A DNA stretch of 64,000 nt from JAJPKK01 sp963802745 (GCA_963802745.1 CAWDKL010000052.1:45143-109142); one strand, 5' to 3'; numbered from the stretch's first letter, positions 37,149 to 46,944 are shown. Notes: generated by a model from the letters alone, not told the origin. Made by a program: numbers and translations.

Positions 37149-38345
37149 ATGATCATGTGGATTGATGCGATCACGCGGCGCTGCTGCGTCCTCAACCGAA
37201 CAGTACTTTGTGCGGCCGCGCTTGCGAGCTGTGCCGGCGTGTTCGGGACAAGCGATCTGTTCTCCCACGGTTCGGTATTCCCGACGACTGCGGCATTCGG
37301 GGCAACGCCCAATATTCCTGCCGGGGATGTAAGAGTAGCACTGATCCTTCCCCTCTCCGCGGGAGGAGGTGACGGGGCCGCCGGGATAGCGATGCGCAGG
37401 GCCGCCGAGATGGCGATGTCGGATTTAGGAAAGCCAAAGCTTCAACTCATCATCAAGGATGATGGTGGAAACGGACCGGGGGCGCAGCTAGCCGTTCGAC
37501 AAGCAATCGGCCAAGGTGCCGAGGTTGTTCTTGGCCCGCTATTCGCCCAACCGGCGACGGCTGTAAAGCCGATAGCGGCCGAACACATGATACCAATCAT
37601 CGCGTTTTCGAACGATATCAAAGCCGCTTCTGCCGGCGTCTATCTGTTAAGTCCGCTACCGAAATCCGATGTCGACAGGATCGTCGATTACGCAATTTCG
37701 CAGCGGCAGCGTTCTTTCGTTGGTTTGCTTCCCGCCAATTCCTATGGTAACGTGGTGGAGGGTGAATTCAAGCTTGCCGTGGCACGCGGCGGCGGGAAGA
37801 TCATAGCGATCGAGCATTACAAAGACCGTGAAAAGATCGCCGACGCCGTCCGGCTCGTGGCTGAGCCGGCGGGCCGGGCTGATGCCCTGTTCATTCCAGA
37901 CAGTGCCGATGTGGTCACGGATGTGGTTTCGGCTATAGCCGCGGCAACTAGCAAACCGCATCATCTTACGTTCCTTGGAACGCAACTGTGGGATGATCAG
38001 AAAATCTTTTCAAATCCTCTGCTTGAGGGTAGCTGGTATCCGGGGCCGGATCCGGCAGGCTTTCGCGCTTTTGCGCAGCGCTATCGCAATCGGTATCATG
38101 ACGATCCGCCGCATGTTGCCGCTCTTGCCTATGATGCCGTCACGCTCGTGGCGAACTTGGCGAAGACGAACGGATTGCGGCGGATTACCAATGAAATGCT
38201 AATAAATCCATCCGGATTTAGCGGGATAAACGGAAAATATCGCTTCCTTAAAGACGGCACCAATCAAACCGAACTCGCGATCCTGCGGGTCACCCCGGCG
38301 GGCGGCAAGATCATTTCCGCCCCGGCATTCTCCTTTGCGAAATAA
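37149..38345 (+). CDS. Periplasmic binding (LivK/LpoA-like) lipoprotein
   Basis: 398 residues with a lipoprotein-type signal (VLCAAALASC). The Peripla_BP_6 fold follows: DVRVALILPLSAGGGDGAAG, AMRRAAEMAMSDLG, KDDGGNGPGAQLAVRQAI, GAEVVLGPLFAQPATAV and SFVGLLPANSYGNVVEG. In alphaproteobacteria such proteins are annotated as penicillin-binding protein activators, or as the binding protein of ABC importers. No permease is adjacent. The liv permease genes at 47.8-51 kb lack their own binding protein, but a link is only speculation. The C-terminus (LAILRVTPAGGKIISAP) is complete. Confidence 0.78.
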   Translation: MIMWIDAITRRCCVLNRTVLCAAALASCAGVFGTSDLFSHGSVFPTTAAFGATPNIPAGDVRVALILPLSAGGGDGAAGIAMRRAAEMAMSDLGKPKLQLIIKDDGGNGPGAQLAVRQAIGQGAEVVLGPLFAQPATAVKPIAAEHMIPIIAFSNDIKAASAGVYLLSPLPKSDVDRIVDYAISQRQRSFVGLLPANSYGNVVEGEFKLAVARGGGKIIAIEHYKDREKIADAVRLVAEPAGRADALFIPDSADVVTDVVSAIAAATSKPHHLTFLGTQLWDDQKIFSNPLLEGSWYPGPDPAGFRAFAQRYRNRYHDDPPHVAALAYDAVTLVANLAKTNGLRRITNEMLINPSGFSGINGKYRFLKDGTNQTELAILRVTPAGGKIISAPAFSFAK

Positions 38346-38706
38346 TAATGGAATCCGGTCGAATTGCCAGTTAGCGGATGCATAAACCCAGGTGACGACG
38401 AGACACACGGCGCGCAGGAATTCAGACCATCAAGAGCAAGCCGGCGTACAATATGGCAGGGAGTGTCGAACAAATCGTCAACAGCCTACCGACTTCGTGG
38501 TGCAGAACCCAGCGCCGCGTCCGCGTCTCTGGGTGCGGTGTGCGCTCCCTTGTTGTTCGGCCACGGCGGCTGATACATTTGCGGTCGATCGCCTGCCGGA
38601 GCGTCGCGAGCGCAAAAGCGTTACACGGATTGTTGCGGCTTTTACGGGGCCTAGACAAGCCGCACGGCACTGCCCTCTCGGCAGGCGACGGCAGAGGAGG
38701 AAAACC
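38346..38706. other. Intergenic region with lipoprotein-tail remnant
   Basis: 360 bases between the binding lipoprotein and iorA-like gene. Minus-strand sequence at 38478-38530 encodes a tail GFCTTKSVGC, matching the C-terminus FCTTKSMGC of the lipoprotein at 36304-36732. Nothing else is supported. GGAGGAAAACC precedes the next gene. Confidence 0.55.
38478..38530 (-). pseudogene. Lipoprotein C-terminal remnant
   Basis: Encodes GFCTTKSVGC and stop, with DNA closely similar to the last 30 bases of the gene at 36304-36732. No start, lipobox or body upstream in the expected frame. Confidence 0.5.
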
Positions 38707-39216
38707 ATGGCGGAAGCGCTGAAGATCCGCGTCAACGACCGGGAGGTCGCGGTGGCGGCAAGCCCGGACACGCCGCTGTTGTATGTGCTCGCCGGCGAGT
38801 TCGGCCTCAAGGGGCCGCGGTTCGGCTGCGGGCTGGCGCAATGCGGCTCGTGTTCGGTACTCCTCGACGGCGCCGAGATCCGCTCCTGCGTCACCCCGGT
38901 CGGTGCCGTCGCCGGCAAAGCGGTCACCACGCTGGAAGGCCTGCCGGCGCTCTATGCGGTACAGCGCAGGCTGCCGGTCGCGCCCGCCCTGCATCCGCTG
39001 CAGCGCGCCCTCATCGACGAGCAGGCGCCGCAATGCGGCTACTGTTATAACGGCATGATCATCAAGGGCTCGGAGCTGCTCGCCAACAATCCGGCGCCAA
39101 GCGACGCCGAAATTCGCCAGGCGATGAACGGTCACCTGTGCCGCTGCGGCAGCTATCCGCGCATTATGGCGGCGATCAAGACCGCATCGCGCATCATTGC
39201 GGAGGACCGGCTATGA
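38707..39216 (+). CDS. 2Fe-2S subunit of molybdenum hydroxylase (IorA-like)
   Basis: 169 residues. Two iron-sulfur clusters are coded: a plant-ferredoxin site (GCGLAQCGSCSVLLDG) and a second helical cluster (APQCGYC and HLCRCGSY). ATG 38707 has GAGGAGGAAAA upstream. Family: small subunit of xanthine-dehydrogenase-type molybdenum hydroxylases such as isoquinoline 1-oxidoreductase (about 150 residues). It passes electrons from the molybdenum subunit to an outside acceptor. Its stop overlaps the large subunit's ATG, so they are translated as a pair. The substrate is not readable. Confidence 0.92.
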   Translation: MAEALKIRVNDREVAVAASPDTPLLYVLAGEFGLKGPRFGCGLAQCGSCSVLLDGAEIRSCVTPVGAVAGKAVTTLEGLPALYAVQRRLPVAPALHPLQRALIDEQAPQCGYCYNGMIIKGSELLANNPAPSDAEIRQAMNGHLCRCGSYPRIMAAIKTASRIIAEDRL

Positions 39217-41462
39217 ACGCGCATCTCTCTCCCGCGCTGTCCCGCCGTGACCTCATCAAGGGCGGCGCCCTGGTGGTCGGCTTTGCGGCTGCCGCACCTC
39301 TTACGGCTGCGCTGGCGCCGCCGGCCGCCGCCGCCACGCCCGATCCGGCGCTGCTGGATTCCTGGGTCGCCGTGCATGCCGACAACACCGCTACGATCTT
39401 CTTCGGCAAGGTCGAACTCGGCCAGGGCACCACCACCGGCATGCTGCAGATCGCGGGCGAGGAACTCGACCTCGCCATGAGCCAGCTCAAAGCCGCACGC
39501 GTCGATACCGATGTGACGCCGAACCAGGGGCCGGCGGTTGCGAGCCTCTCGATCATGAACAACGGCCCGCAATTGCGTGCCGCCGCGGCGGAAGCGCGCC
39601 GGGCGCTGCTGCGGCTCGCCGCCGCAAAGCTCGGCGTCCCAGCTGAGCAACTGCGGGTCTCGCGCGGCATCGTATCGGTCGCGGGGGAGCCGCAGCGCGC
39701 GGTCAGCTACGGCGCGCTGATCGGCGATCGCCGCTTCGACGTGAAACTTACCGATAACGTCCCGCAAAAGCCGGTGGCGGATTATTCTCTGGTCGGCACC
39801 CGCGTCGCCCGCGTCGATGTTCCCGACAAGGTGGCCGGCACCTACACCTACATGCAGCACATGCGCCTGCCCGACATGCTGCATGGCCGCATCGTGCGCC
39901 CGCGCGGCCAAGGTGCGTATGGAGCGGGCGCGAAGATCGCCGCCGTCGATCCCGCCTCGATCGCCGATATTCCCGGCGCAAAAGTGCTGCGCAAGGGCGA
40001 TTTCCTCGGCGTCGTCGCCGAGCGGGAATGGGATGCGGTCCGCGCCGCGGCGCGGCTCAAAGTGACCTGGGACGTGCCGCCGCGGCTGCCGGCCGAGGGG
40101 AAGCTGTTCGACGCCATGCGAGCCTCGCGGTCGACCAACTCGGCCATCGTCGAGGCCGGCGACGTGCCGGCCGCGCTCGCCAAGGCGGCGCATGTGCGCT
40201 CCGCCACCTATTACGGCCCCTACCAGGGACACGCCCCGTTCGCGCCGAGTTGCGCGCTCGCCGATGTCGGCGCCGACAGTGCGGTGGTGATGTGCTCGAC
40301 CCAGTTCCCCCACGGGGTCCGGGCCATGCTGGCGACCACGCTGGGCCTGCCGGCGGACCGTGTCCGCGTGCAATATTACGAGGGCGCCGGCGTGTTCGGC
40401 CGCGCCTGTCACGACGATTCCGCGCTCGCCGCCGCGATCCTGTCGCAACTCGCCGGGCGGCCGGTGCGGGTGCAATTCATGCGCTGGGACGAGCACGGCT
40501 GGGACAATTTCGGCCCGGCGCATCTCGCCGACGTGCGCGCAGGCTGCGACGCCGACGGCCGTTTGACGGCCTTCGAATATCACGGCTGGCACCACGGCTG
40601 GGCGACGCTAGAGACCTCGCAGGAACTGGCGCTGGGGACACCGCCGTCACCGCCGCCGAGCGGGGGCGCGCGGGTCGTCAACAAGACGACGCTCTCCGCC
40701 GTCTACGACATGCCCAATGCCCGTCTCATCAACCATCACGTACCGGGGCTCGACGGCTATCTCAAGGGCGGCAATCTGCGCTCGCCCTTGGATCTGTCGA
40801 TCTCTTTTGCGTCCGAACAGACCATCGACGAACTCGCTCACGCGCTCGGCATGGATCCGGTGGCGTTCCGCCGCCGCAACATGTCGGATCCGCGCTGGAT
40901 CGGCGTGATGGAAGCGGTGGTGAAGGCCTCGGCTTGGATGCCGCGGCCGGCGGGGCCTGGCGGAGCGGGCGCCGCCGGTTCCCGCTCGGCGGGCGGCCGG
41001 ATCGCGACCGGCCGCGGCATCGGGATCGGCACCCATACCGTATCCTATGGAGCCGCGGTCGCCGACATCGAGGTTGACAAGCAGAGCGGCGAGGTGCGGG
41101 TGAAGCACCTCTATGGCGCGCTCGACGCCGGGCTGGTGGTCAACCCGGCACTGGTCGAGAACCAGATTTCCGGCATGTTGGTACAGGCGGCAAGCCGCGC
41201 CATCATCGAGGAGGTGCAGTTCACGCAGACCAATGTGACGAGCCTCGATTGGAAAAGCTATCCGGTGCTGCGCTTCGCGGATTCCCCCGACGTTACCCCC
41301 ATCGTGGTGCAGCGGATGAACGAGCGCTCTACCGGTGCCGGCGAAGAGGTGATGGGCGCGGCCGTCGCCGCCATCGCCAACGCATTCTTCGACGCCACCG
41401 GGGTGCGGATGCGACAATACCCGTTGACGCCGGAACGGGTGCGCGCGGCGCTGCGGGCGTAG
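39213..41462 (+). CDS. Molybdopterin-binding subunit (IorB-like), Tat-exported
   Basis: 749 residues. It begins MNAHLSPALSRRDLIKGGAL, a twin-arginine signal that would carry the folded pair to the periplasm. Family blocks: VELGQGTTTGMLQIAGEELD (cofactor contact), YTYMQHMRLPDMLHGRIVRP and the C-terminal STGAGEEVMGAAVAAIANAF, which carries the catalytic glutamate. Isoquinoline 1-oxidoreductase beta subunits are about 780 residues and also Tat-type. Reaction type: hydroxylation of an N-heterocycle or aldehyde with water as oxygen donor. No cytochrome subunit follows. The substrate is unknown. Confidence 0.92.
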   Translation: MNAHLSPALSRRDLIKGGALVVGFAAAAPLTAALAPPAAAATPDPALLDSWVAVHADNTATIFFGKVELGQGTTTGMLQIAGEELDLAMSQLKAARVDTDVTPNQGPAVASLSIMNNGPQLRAAAAEARRALLRLAAAKLGVPAEQLRVSRGIVSVAGEPQRAVSYGALIGDRRFDVKLTDNVPQKPVADYSLVGTRVARVDVPDKVAGTYTYMQHMRLPDMLHGRIVRPRGQGAYGAGAKIAAVDPASIADIPGAKVLRKGDFLGVVAEREWDAVRAAARLKVTWDVPPRLPAEGKLFDAMRASRSTNSAIVEAGDVPAALAKAAHVRSATYYGPYQGHAPFAPSCALADVGADSAVVMCSTQFPHGVRAMLATTLGLPADRVRVQYYEGAGVFGRACHDDSALAAAILSQLAGRPVRVQFMRWDEHGWDNFGPAHLADVRAGCDADGRLTAFEYHGWHHGWATLETSQELALGTPPSPPPSGGARVVNKTTLSAVYDMPNARLINHHVPGLDGYLKGGNLRSPLDLSISFASEQTIDELAHALGMDPVAFRRRNMSDPRWIGVMEAVVKASAWMPRPAGPGGAGAAGSRSAGGRIATGRGIGIGTHTVSYGAAVADIEVDKQSGEVRVKHLYGALDAGLVVNPALVENQISGMLVQAASRAIIEEVQFTQTNVTSLDWKSYPVLRFADSPDVTPIVVQRMNERSTGAGEEVMGAAVAAIANAFFDATGVRMRQYPLTPERVRAALRA

Positions 41463-41500
41463 CGACGCCTGCTCCGCCTGCCGGGGTCATTGCGCCGGAA

Positions 41501-41938
41501 TCATGCGAACCGCCCTTCGACGTAAGACCGAAGGCTGTTGGTCTCATGCTCCTGAAGCCGGATTCGTGTCTTCACCAGGTCGCGAATGCTGACGATTCCA
41601 ACCAGCACGTCGCCATCCACCACCGGAAGGTGGCGGAAATAGCCATGGTCCATGATTTCCATCGCGTCTTCGATGGAGGTCGCGAGCGTCGCGGTGGTGA
41701 CCGCCCGGGTCATAATCTGCTCCGCCAGCATGGTGTGGACAGCCGCGGGCTCCGCGGCCAGCGCCTTCACCACGTCGCGTTCGCTGACGATCCCGATGAG
41801 CTTTCCGCTGCCGTCGAGCACCACCACGGCGCCGATGCGCTTGGACGAGATGATTTCGGCTATCGTCTGGACTGGGGTGCTAGCCGACACGGATACTACG
41901 GAATTACCCTTCTCGCGAATGATCGACGAGATTGTCAT
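41501..41938 (-). CDS. Tandem CBS-domain protein
   Basis: 145 residues from ATG 41938 after GGAG. Two CBS motifs: VQTIAEIISSKRIGAVVVLD...GIVSERDVVKAL (residues about 22-60) and ATSIEDAMEIMDHGYFRHLP...GIVSIRDLVK (about 87-125). Known role: pairs of CBS domains bind adenosyl nucleotides and sense energy state. Stand-alone versions are common in this order and their targets are unknown. The open frame further upstream is not of CBS type. Confidence 0.9.
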   Translation of the reverse strand: MTISSIIREKGNSVVSVSASTPVQTIAEIISSKRIGAVVVLDGSGKLIGIVSERDVVKALAAEPAAVHTMLAEQIMTRAVTTATLATSIEDAMEIMDHGYFRHLPVVDGDVLVGIVSIRDLVKTRIRLQEHETNSLRSYVEGRFA

Positions 41939-42278
41939 ATCGCCATCTCCACCGAAATTCAAAAAACGGGGTTGCGACAGGTTGTGACCACGAGTGTATC
42001 TTAGGCTAGTCATCGGCACCGTCAAGTTGACTTTACAATCTTCGCGGCGGCCTGAGGCACGGACTACGGCAGATGCCGGGCGCGCTGGGTCTCGCTCGGC
42101 ATGGTGGCTATGCGGCAACCATGAGCGCCAGCGGGTGCGAGCGCGATTTTTCGGCGCACGCGGTTGTGTCTTACGTGATTGCACTGATCCTTGTATGCAA
42201 TCATCCTCTCGGGAGGTGCTTAGCTGCCGGGTGAACTGTGCAGTGGTTGCTTGGTCGCTAAACCCTGCGACATGAAAA
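41939..42278. other. Intergenic region between CBS gene and TctC remnant
   Basis: About 340 bases. No convincing gene. Contains the promoter side of the CBS gene. Codon-like composition is lost here, in line with decayed DNA. Confidence 0.4.
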
Positions 42279-42431
42279 TCACTCGGCGCCGATGCCGAGC
42301 CGCTTCAGTTCCGGCCCCCAGAAGGCTACGTCGCGCGCGAGCCGTTCGCGAAAGCCTTCGGCGCCGCGGGTGCCCTGCAAGCCGCCGACCGCGAACTTCG
42401 CCTTGACGGCCGGGCTTGCCATCACATCGGC
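42279..42431 (-). pseudogene. TctC/Bug substrate-binding protein C-terminal remnant
   Basis: Minus-strand translation in one frame reads ADVMASPAVKAKFAVGGLQG then GAEGFRERLARDVAFWGPEL and GIGAE stop. This is the C-terminus typical of Bug/TctC tripartite tricarboxylate-transporter binding proteins. It is cut off upstream with no start or body. A leftover from a lost gene. Confidence 0.5.
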
Positions 42432-42753
42432 CTAAACGACGATATACATCCCATACCTGCCGCAATTTGCCATTATGATCCGGGAATCGACATTAGGATG
42501 TGCCGAGAGGAAACGACAAGAAAGGTGCGTCGCGATAGTTAGCGGTCAGCGCGGTTGTGCTGTCGGCTTGTCTCGCACGCGCGGCTGACGCCGGGACGAC
42601 CAACGCCGACCCGGACAGCAGACACCGTGCTGAACGACGATGCCGCTTCACGCCGCTTTAACGGAAAAACGCGAATACTGGCGCCGATCCGGAATTCACC
42701 AGAGGAATCCCGGTTTGCACGCCCGGCGCCGCCAACCCCCAAAGGAGACCTTG
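42432..42753. other. Intergenic region upstream of BA14K-like gene
   Basis: 320 bases, no gene seen. It should hold the promoter of the BA14K-like gene. AAAGGAGACC at 42741-42750 is its ribosome site. Confidence 0.45.
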
Positions 42754-43257
42754 ATGAAGAAGACCATCGTTAGCTTACTCGGGGCTGCAACGATCGTCGT
42801 GACGGTGGCCGCGACGGACGCCTCCGCCCAATGGCGAGGGCGAGGATGGGGGTGGGGATGGGGGCCAGGTATTGCCGCCGGCGTCGTCGGCGGCGCCATT
42901 ATCGCCGGCGCCATCATTGCCTCGCGGCCTCCTGGCTATGTTGTCTATGAGGGCTATGGACAGCCGGTTTATGCGCCCGGCTGCTATTGGGCGTCCCAGC
43001 CGATCTACGATGCTGGCGGCCGCGTCGTCGGCTATACCGGTCAGCCGGTGCAAGTCTGCCCCGGTTACGCGGGCGGCCCGCCTGGTGGCGCTCCGCCCGG
43101 ATATGCCGGGGGCCCGCCTGCCGGTGCCCCTCCCGGATATGCCGGCGGCCCGCCTGGCGGCGATCCGGTCGCATACTGCATGCAGCGCTTCCGGTCATAC
43201 GATCCGAGAACCGGGACCTATCTGGGTAACGATGGCCAGCGCCATTCCTGTCCGTGA
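42754..43257 (+). CDS. BA14K-like exported protein with Gly/Pro repeats
   Basis: 167 residues. Signal peptide MKKTIVSLLGAATIVVTVAA with ASA-Q cleavage, then a Trp/Gly-rich stretch (WRGRGWGWGWGPGIAAGVVG) and a hydrophobic segment. Three near-identical repeats of PGYAGGPPxGAP follow (about residues 107-135). The end (AYCMQRFRSYDPRTGTYLGN) is the BA14K-type tail, best known from Brucella lectin-like immunoreactive proteins. The repeats are coded by near-identical DNA. Envelope location is likely. The function is unknown. Confidence 0.78.
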   Translation: MKKTIVSLLGAATIVVTVAATDASAQWRGRGWGWGWGPGIAAGVVGGAIIAGAIIASRPPGYVVYEGYGQPVYAPGCYWASQPIYDAGGRVVGYTGQPVQVCPGYAGGPPGGAPPGYAGGPPAGAPPGYAGGPPGGDPVAYCMQRFRSYDPRTGTYLGNDGQRHSCP

Positions 43258-43404
43258 ACCACGTTGCTGATACGCCTGCGATCGCCAGCCTCATTGTGGA
43301 GCGGTCTGGCCCGCGGCGCGTAAGAATCAACGGCTGCGGCTTGCAGACGGGCATGCCGCTTCGCTTGGACCATACAAGCGCGTTGTCCACAGCCGCAACA
43401 AGTC

Positions 43405-45528
43405 TCACTCGTAGCGCAGCGCATCGATGGGATTGAGGCTTGCCGCCTTCCGCGCCGGATAATATCCGAAAAATACTCCGACCGCCGCTGAGAACAAAAA
43501 GCCGCCGGCGACGGCCATGAGCGACACCGGCGCCGCCCAGCGGAACAGCAAAGGGATGGCCGCCGAGAATGCGATGCCCATGACAATGCCGGCGAGGCCG
43601 CCGGTGACGCTGAGAAAAATGGCTTCAGCCAAAAACTGCAACAACACATGCAGCCGGCGAGCACCGATAGCCATGCGCAATCCGATCTCGCGGGTGCGTT
43701 CGGTTACCGAGACGAGCAGGATATTCATGATGCCTATGCCGCCCACGAGAAGGGAAATCGACGCCACGGCGGCGAGCAGAAGCGCCATGATGCGACTGCT
43801 GCTCTCCGCGGTCTCGACGAACTGGCTCAGGTTGCGCACGTCGAAGTCGTTTATGGCGCCAGGCTTGATGCGATGGCGGCGAATGAGCGTGTCGGTCGCT
43901 TGACGAATGGCGGTCTGCACCAAGGGCTGACTCACCGCTTGCACGTAGATCTGATTTGCAAAGCCCGTCATTCGCGGCTGTAGATTGTACGGATTAGGTG
44001 GCGGCAGGTAGGGCCAATTGAGCGGCGTTTGCTGCTGGGTCGGTGCCGCGACGCCAAGCACTTTATTTTCGGCCGTCGTAAATGGCATCATGACAAGATC
44101 GTCCTGATCCGTGCCGAAAGCGGACTGGCCCTTGGCGTTCAGCACACCAACCACCTGAAGCGGTACGCTCTTGACCTGAATGAAGGCGCCGATCGGGTTC
44201 TCACCGGGACTGAAGAGCTGACGGTACACCGTTTGTCCGATAACGGCGACGAGGTTGGCTTTGCTCTCGTCCTCGGCCGTGATGCCCTGCCCGGCGGCGA
44301 TCTGCCAGTTCGTGATCGACGGATAGACTGCGCTCACGCCTTGGATGTTCGTCGTCCAGTTCTTGTTGCCGTACTGCACCTGCCCCTGCTGGCGGATGAG
44401 GTAGCCGACTTGCGCGACCGCGGGATCCTCCCGGCGAATCGCGCGCGCATCCCCGACCGTGAGCGTGCTGGCGCTGCCGAACCCTGCACGGATGCCACCC
44501 GTACTCAGCGCACCGGGTAGGATCACGACGACGTTGGTGCCAAGACTCTCGATCTGCTTGCGGACCGCCTCGCTCGCGCCGTCGCCCACGGCGACCATGA
44601 CGATGAGTGCTGCGACACCGATGAACACACCAAGCATGGTAAGTGCCGAACGCATCTTGTTGCGCCCGATAGCCTGGGCTGCGGCGACGAGGATCATAAG
44701 CGCGAAGCCCAGGAAGTCACCGGCTGGAAGCGTGGATGCGCGCTGCTCCGGCGGGTGAAAAAATGCCGAGCGTTCACCGTCCGGAGCGGCGGCCGGTGCC
44801 GCCGGTTTGGTCACCCGTTCGTCGGAGATGATCGTACCGTCACGCATGGTCACGATGCGATCGGTATAGGCGGCGATATCGAGCTCGTGTGTCACAAGGA
44901 CGATCGTGACTCCTTGTTCGCGATTGAGCGAGAGCAGCGTTTCCATGATTTCGTGCGACGTGCGCGTATCGAGATTGCCGGTCGGCTCGTCGGCGAGAAG
45001 CAGGCTCGGTGCGTTGATTAACGCACGCGCGATGGCGACACGCTGCTGTTGACCACCGGAAAGCTGGCCGGGCGTATTGCGCTCTCGATCACCCAGGCCA
45101 AGAAGCTGCAGCGCAGCATGCGCCCGTTCCAAGCGCACGGCGCGGCCCTTCGGCCCCGAGGCAGCGTAGTAGAGTGGTAGACCGACATTCTCGATGGCGC
45201 TCGTCCGGGCCAGCAGGTTGAAGCTCTGGAAGACGAAGCCGAGGCGTTCGCTGCGAATCCGGGCGAGGTCCGGTTCGCGCAGCACCGAGACATCGACACC
45301 CTCTAGGAAGTAATGGCCGCTCGTCGGCAGGTCGAGGCAGCCAAGAATATTCATGAGCGTCGACTTGCCCGAGCCCGACGAGCCCATGATCGCCAAGAAC
45401 TCGCCGGCCTGGACCGTTAGGTTGATGCCGCGAAGCGCTTCGACCCTGACATCGCCGACGATAAATGTCCGGACCACGTTCTCGACCTTGAGGACCGGCT
45501 GGGCCGCTTGAGAGCCTTCGCGCGACAT
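43405..45528 (-). CDS. macB: MacB-like ABC exporter (ATPase-permease fusion)
   Basis: 707 residues. The N-terminal ABC domain has Walker A GSSGSGKST, signature LSGGQQQRVAIARAL and Walker B LLLADEPTGNLD. The C-terminal half holds a first helix (FLGFALMILVAAAQAIGRNK), a large periplasmic MacB domain and three FtsX-type helices ending GVFFGYYPARKAASLNPIDA. Known role: with MacA and a TolC-type channel it exports macrolides, lipopeptides or toxins. macA-like gene lies 12 bases upstream, so both are one operon. No outer-membrane partner is nearby. Confidence 0.92.
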   Translation of the reverse strand: MSREGSQAAQPVLKVENVVRTFIVGDVRVEALRGINLTVQAGEFLAIMGSSGSGKSTLMNILGCLDLPTSGHYFLEGVDVSVLREPDLARIRSERLGFVFQSFNLLARTSAIENVGLPLYYAASGPKGRAVRLERAHAALQLLGLGDRERNTPGQLSGGQQQRVAIARALINAPSLLLADEPTGNLDTRTSHEIMETLLSLNREQGVTIVLVTHELDIAAYTDRIVTMRDGTIISDERVTKPAAPAAAPDGERSAFFHPPEQRASTLPAGDFLGFALMILVAAAQAIGRNKMRSALTMLGVFIGVAALIVMVAVGDGASEAVRKQIESLGTNVVVILPGALSTGGIRAGFGSASTLTVGDARAIRREDPAVAQVGYLIRQQGQVQYGNKNWTTNIQGVSAVYPSITNWQIAAGQGITAEDESKANLVAVIGQTVYRQLFSPGENPIGAFIQVKSVPLQVVGVLNAKGQSAFGTDQDDLVMMPFTTAENKVLGVAAPTQQQTPLNWPYLPPPNPYNLQPRMTGFANQIYVQAVSQPLVQTAIRQATDTLIRRHRIKPGAINDFDVRNLSQFVETAESSSRIMALLLAAVASISLLVGGIGIMNILLVSVTERTREIGLRMAIGARRLHVLLQFLAEAIFLSVTGGLAGIVMGIAFSAAIPLLFRWAAPVSLMAVAGGFLFSAAVGVFFGYYPARKAASLNPIDALRYE

Positions 45529-45540
45529 CAGAGCACCATC

Positions 45541-46722
45541 TTAAAGGCGCGGCGGCGGTAATGATTGGCCGTTACCTTGACCGCCGCTTTCAGCAATAAT
45601 GATCTGGTCGCCCACGTGGAGATCACCGTCAACGATCTCCGTGAAATTGTCGTCACTGAGACCGGGAGTGACGGTCACCGCAACAGGCTGACCACCGCGC
45701 AGCACCCAGATTTGCGGCTGTCTGGTCGATGGTGCGCGAACGCCCGCGGCTTGAACTGCCGAAAGACCGCCCGGTACATAGCGCAGCGCTTGGTTTGGAA
45801 CGCGTAATACGTCGTTTCTTTTATCGACGATAATCTGCGTGGACGCGGTCATGCCTGGCATCAACGCCAGATCGCTGTTATCGACGCCGATCACGACATC
45901 ATAGGTCACAACATTCTGGACAGTCTGCGGTGATTGACGGATCTGGGTCACTCTGCCGTGGAAGATCCGCTGGGGAAAGGCGTCGACGGTAAATCTTGCT
46001 TCCTCCCCTTCCTTGATGCCTCCCATGTCGCCTTCACTGCTGTTGGTGTCAACCTCCATTTGCTTGAGGTCCGTGGCAATGAGAAAAAGCGTGGGCGTCT
46101 GGAAACTGGCAGCGACCGTCTGGCCGCCGGTTACATTGCGGGATACCACGATGCCATCCACGGGAGAGATGATATCGGTGTAGTCGAGATTGAGCTTGGC
46201 GCCTGCGACCAGCGCCTGGTCGAGCTTGACGGTCGCTTCGTCCTGACCCACGATATAGACTTGGTCTTCGGCCTGTTGACGCGCGATTGCATTTGTCGCG
46301 GCGAGTGCTTTGTAGCGCGTGAGATCGACACGATCCTTGTCGAGTGCGGCCTTATCGCGCAGCAGCTGCGCGGAATACTGATCGAAGGTCGCCTGATACG
46401 GGCGTGGATCGATCTTGGCACAGACCTGACCCGCTCTCACCTGTGTGTTGTAATCGCAGTAGAGGCTCTGAATTATGCCGGACACGTAGGTCCCGACAAT
46501 GATCGTGAGTACCGGGTTTACAGTCCCCGTTGCCGTAACTACGCGAATAACGTCGCCACGCCCGGCGGACGCGGTCACGTACTGCACCTGCGCGGTGCGA
46601 AGCTTGTTCCACCATGCCGTTGCGCTGACGACGGCCAACACCGCAAGCACAGCAACCACACCCCAGGCTCTTGGAACATTGATACGGCGCCAAACGGACT
46701 TCAACTTTGATACTCCCGCCAA
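45541..46722 (-). CDS. macA: MacA-like periplasmic adaptor
   Basis: 393 residues. An N-terminal membrane anchor (WGVVAVLAVLAVVSATAWW) is followed by barrel and lipoyl parts (VRAGQVCAKIDPRPYQATFD), a coiled hairpin (about residues 108-160) and SPVDGIVVSRNVTGGQTVAA. Then come the beta-barrel and membrane-proximal domains (VTQIRQSPQTVQNVVTYDV). Known role: links MacB to the outer-membrane channel. It is the first gene of the macAB operon. ATG 46722 (MAGVSKLKSVWRRIN) is chosen because it places a basic stretch before the anchor. Confidence 0.9.
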   Translation of the reverse strand: MAGVSKLKSVWRRINVPRAWGVVAVLAVLAVVSATAWWNKLRTAQVQYVTASAGRGDVIRVVTATGTVNPVLTIIVGTYVSGIIQSLYCDYNTQVRAGQVCAKIDPRPYQATFDQYSAQLLRDKAALDKDRVDLTRYKALAATNAIARQQAEDQVYIVGQDEATVKLDQALVAGAKLNLDYTDIISPVDGIVVSRNVTGGQTVAASFQTPTLFLIATDLKQMEVDTNSSEGDMGGIKEGEEARFTVDAFPQRIFHGRVTQIRQSPQTVQNVVTYDVVIGVDNSDLALMPGMTASTQIIVDKRNDVLRVPNQALRYVPGGLSAVQAAGVRAPSTRQPQIWVLRGGQPVAVTVTPGLSDDNFTEIVDGDLHVGDQIIIAESGGQGNGQSLPPPRL

Positions 46723-46944
46723 GCGTAGATGAAGTCGTACCGGTCGCTGCCGGCCTTTGCGTCAAGCGTCCGGCGAGAGGAAGATGAGCGCTGACCACCG
46801 CCTTGCGAAAAATGGGTCCTTTCGATCATTCCGCATTGATGCAGCGCAATTGCGATTACCCATGCACAGCCTAAGGTCACAGCCGGGGCGGACTGAGCTC
46901 CAAGACGACCGAAAGGTTTCCATCACTACAACGCGTGGTCGAAA

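Noticed and set aside
39153..40595. Minus-strand open frame of 480 codons opposite the molybdenum subunit
   Set aside because: Antisense to a well-supported gene with normal codon use. No motif.
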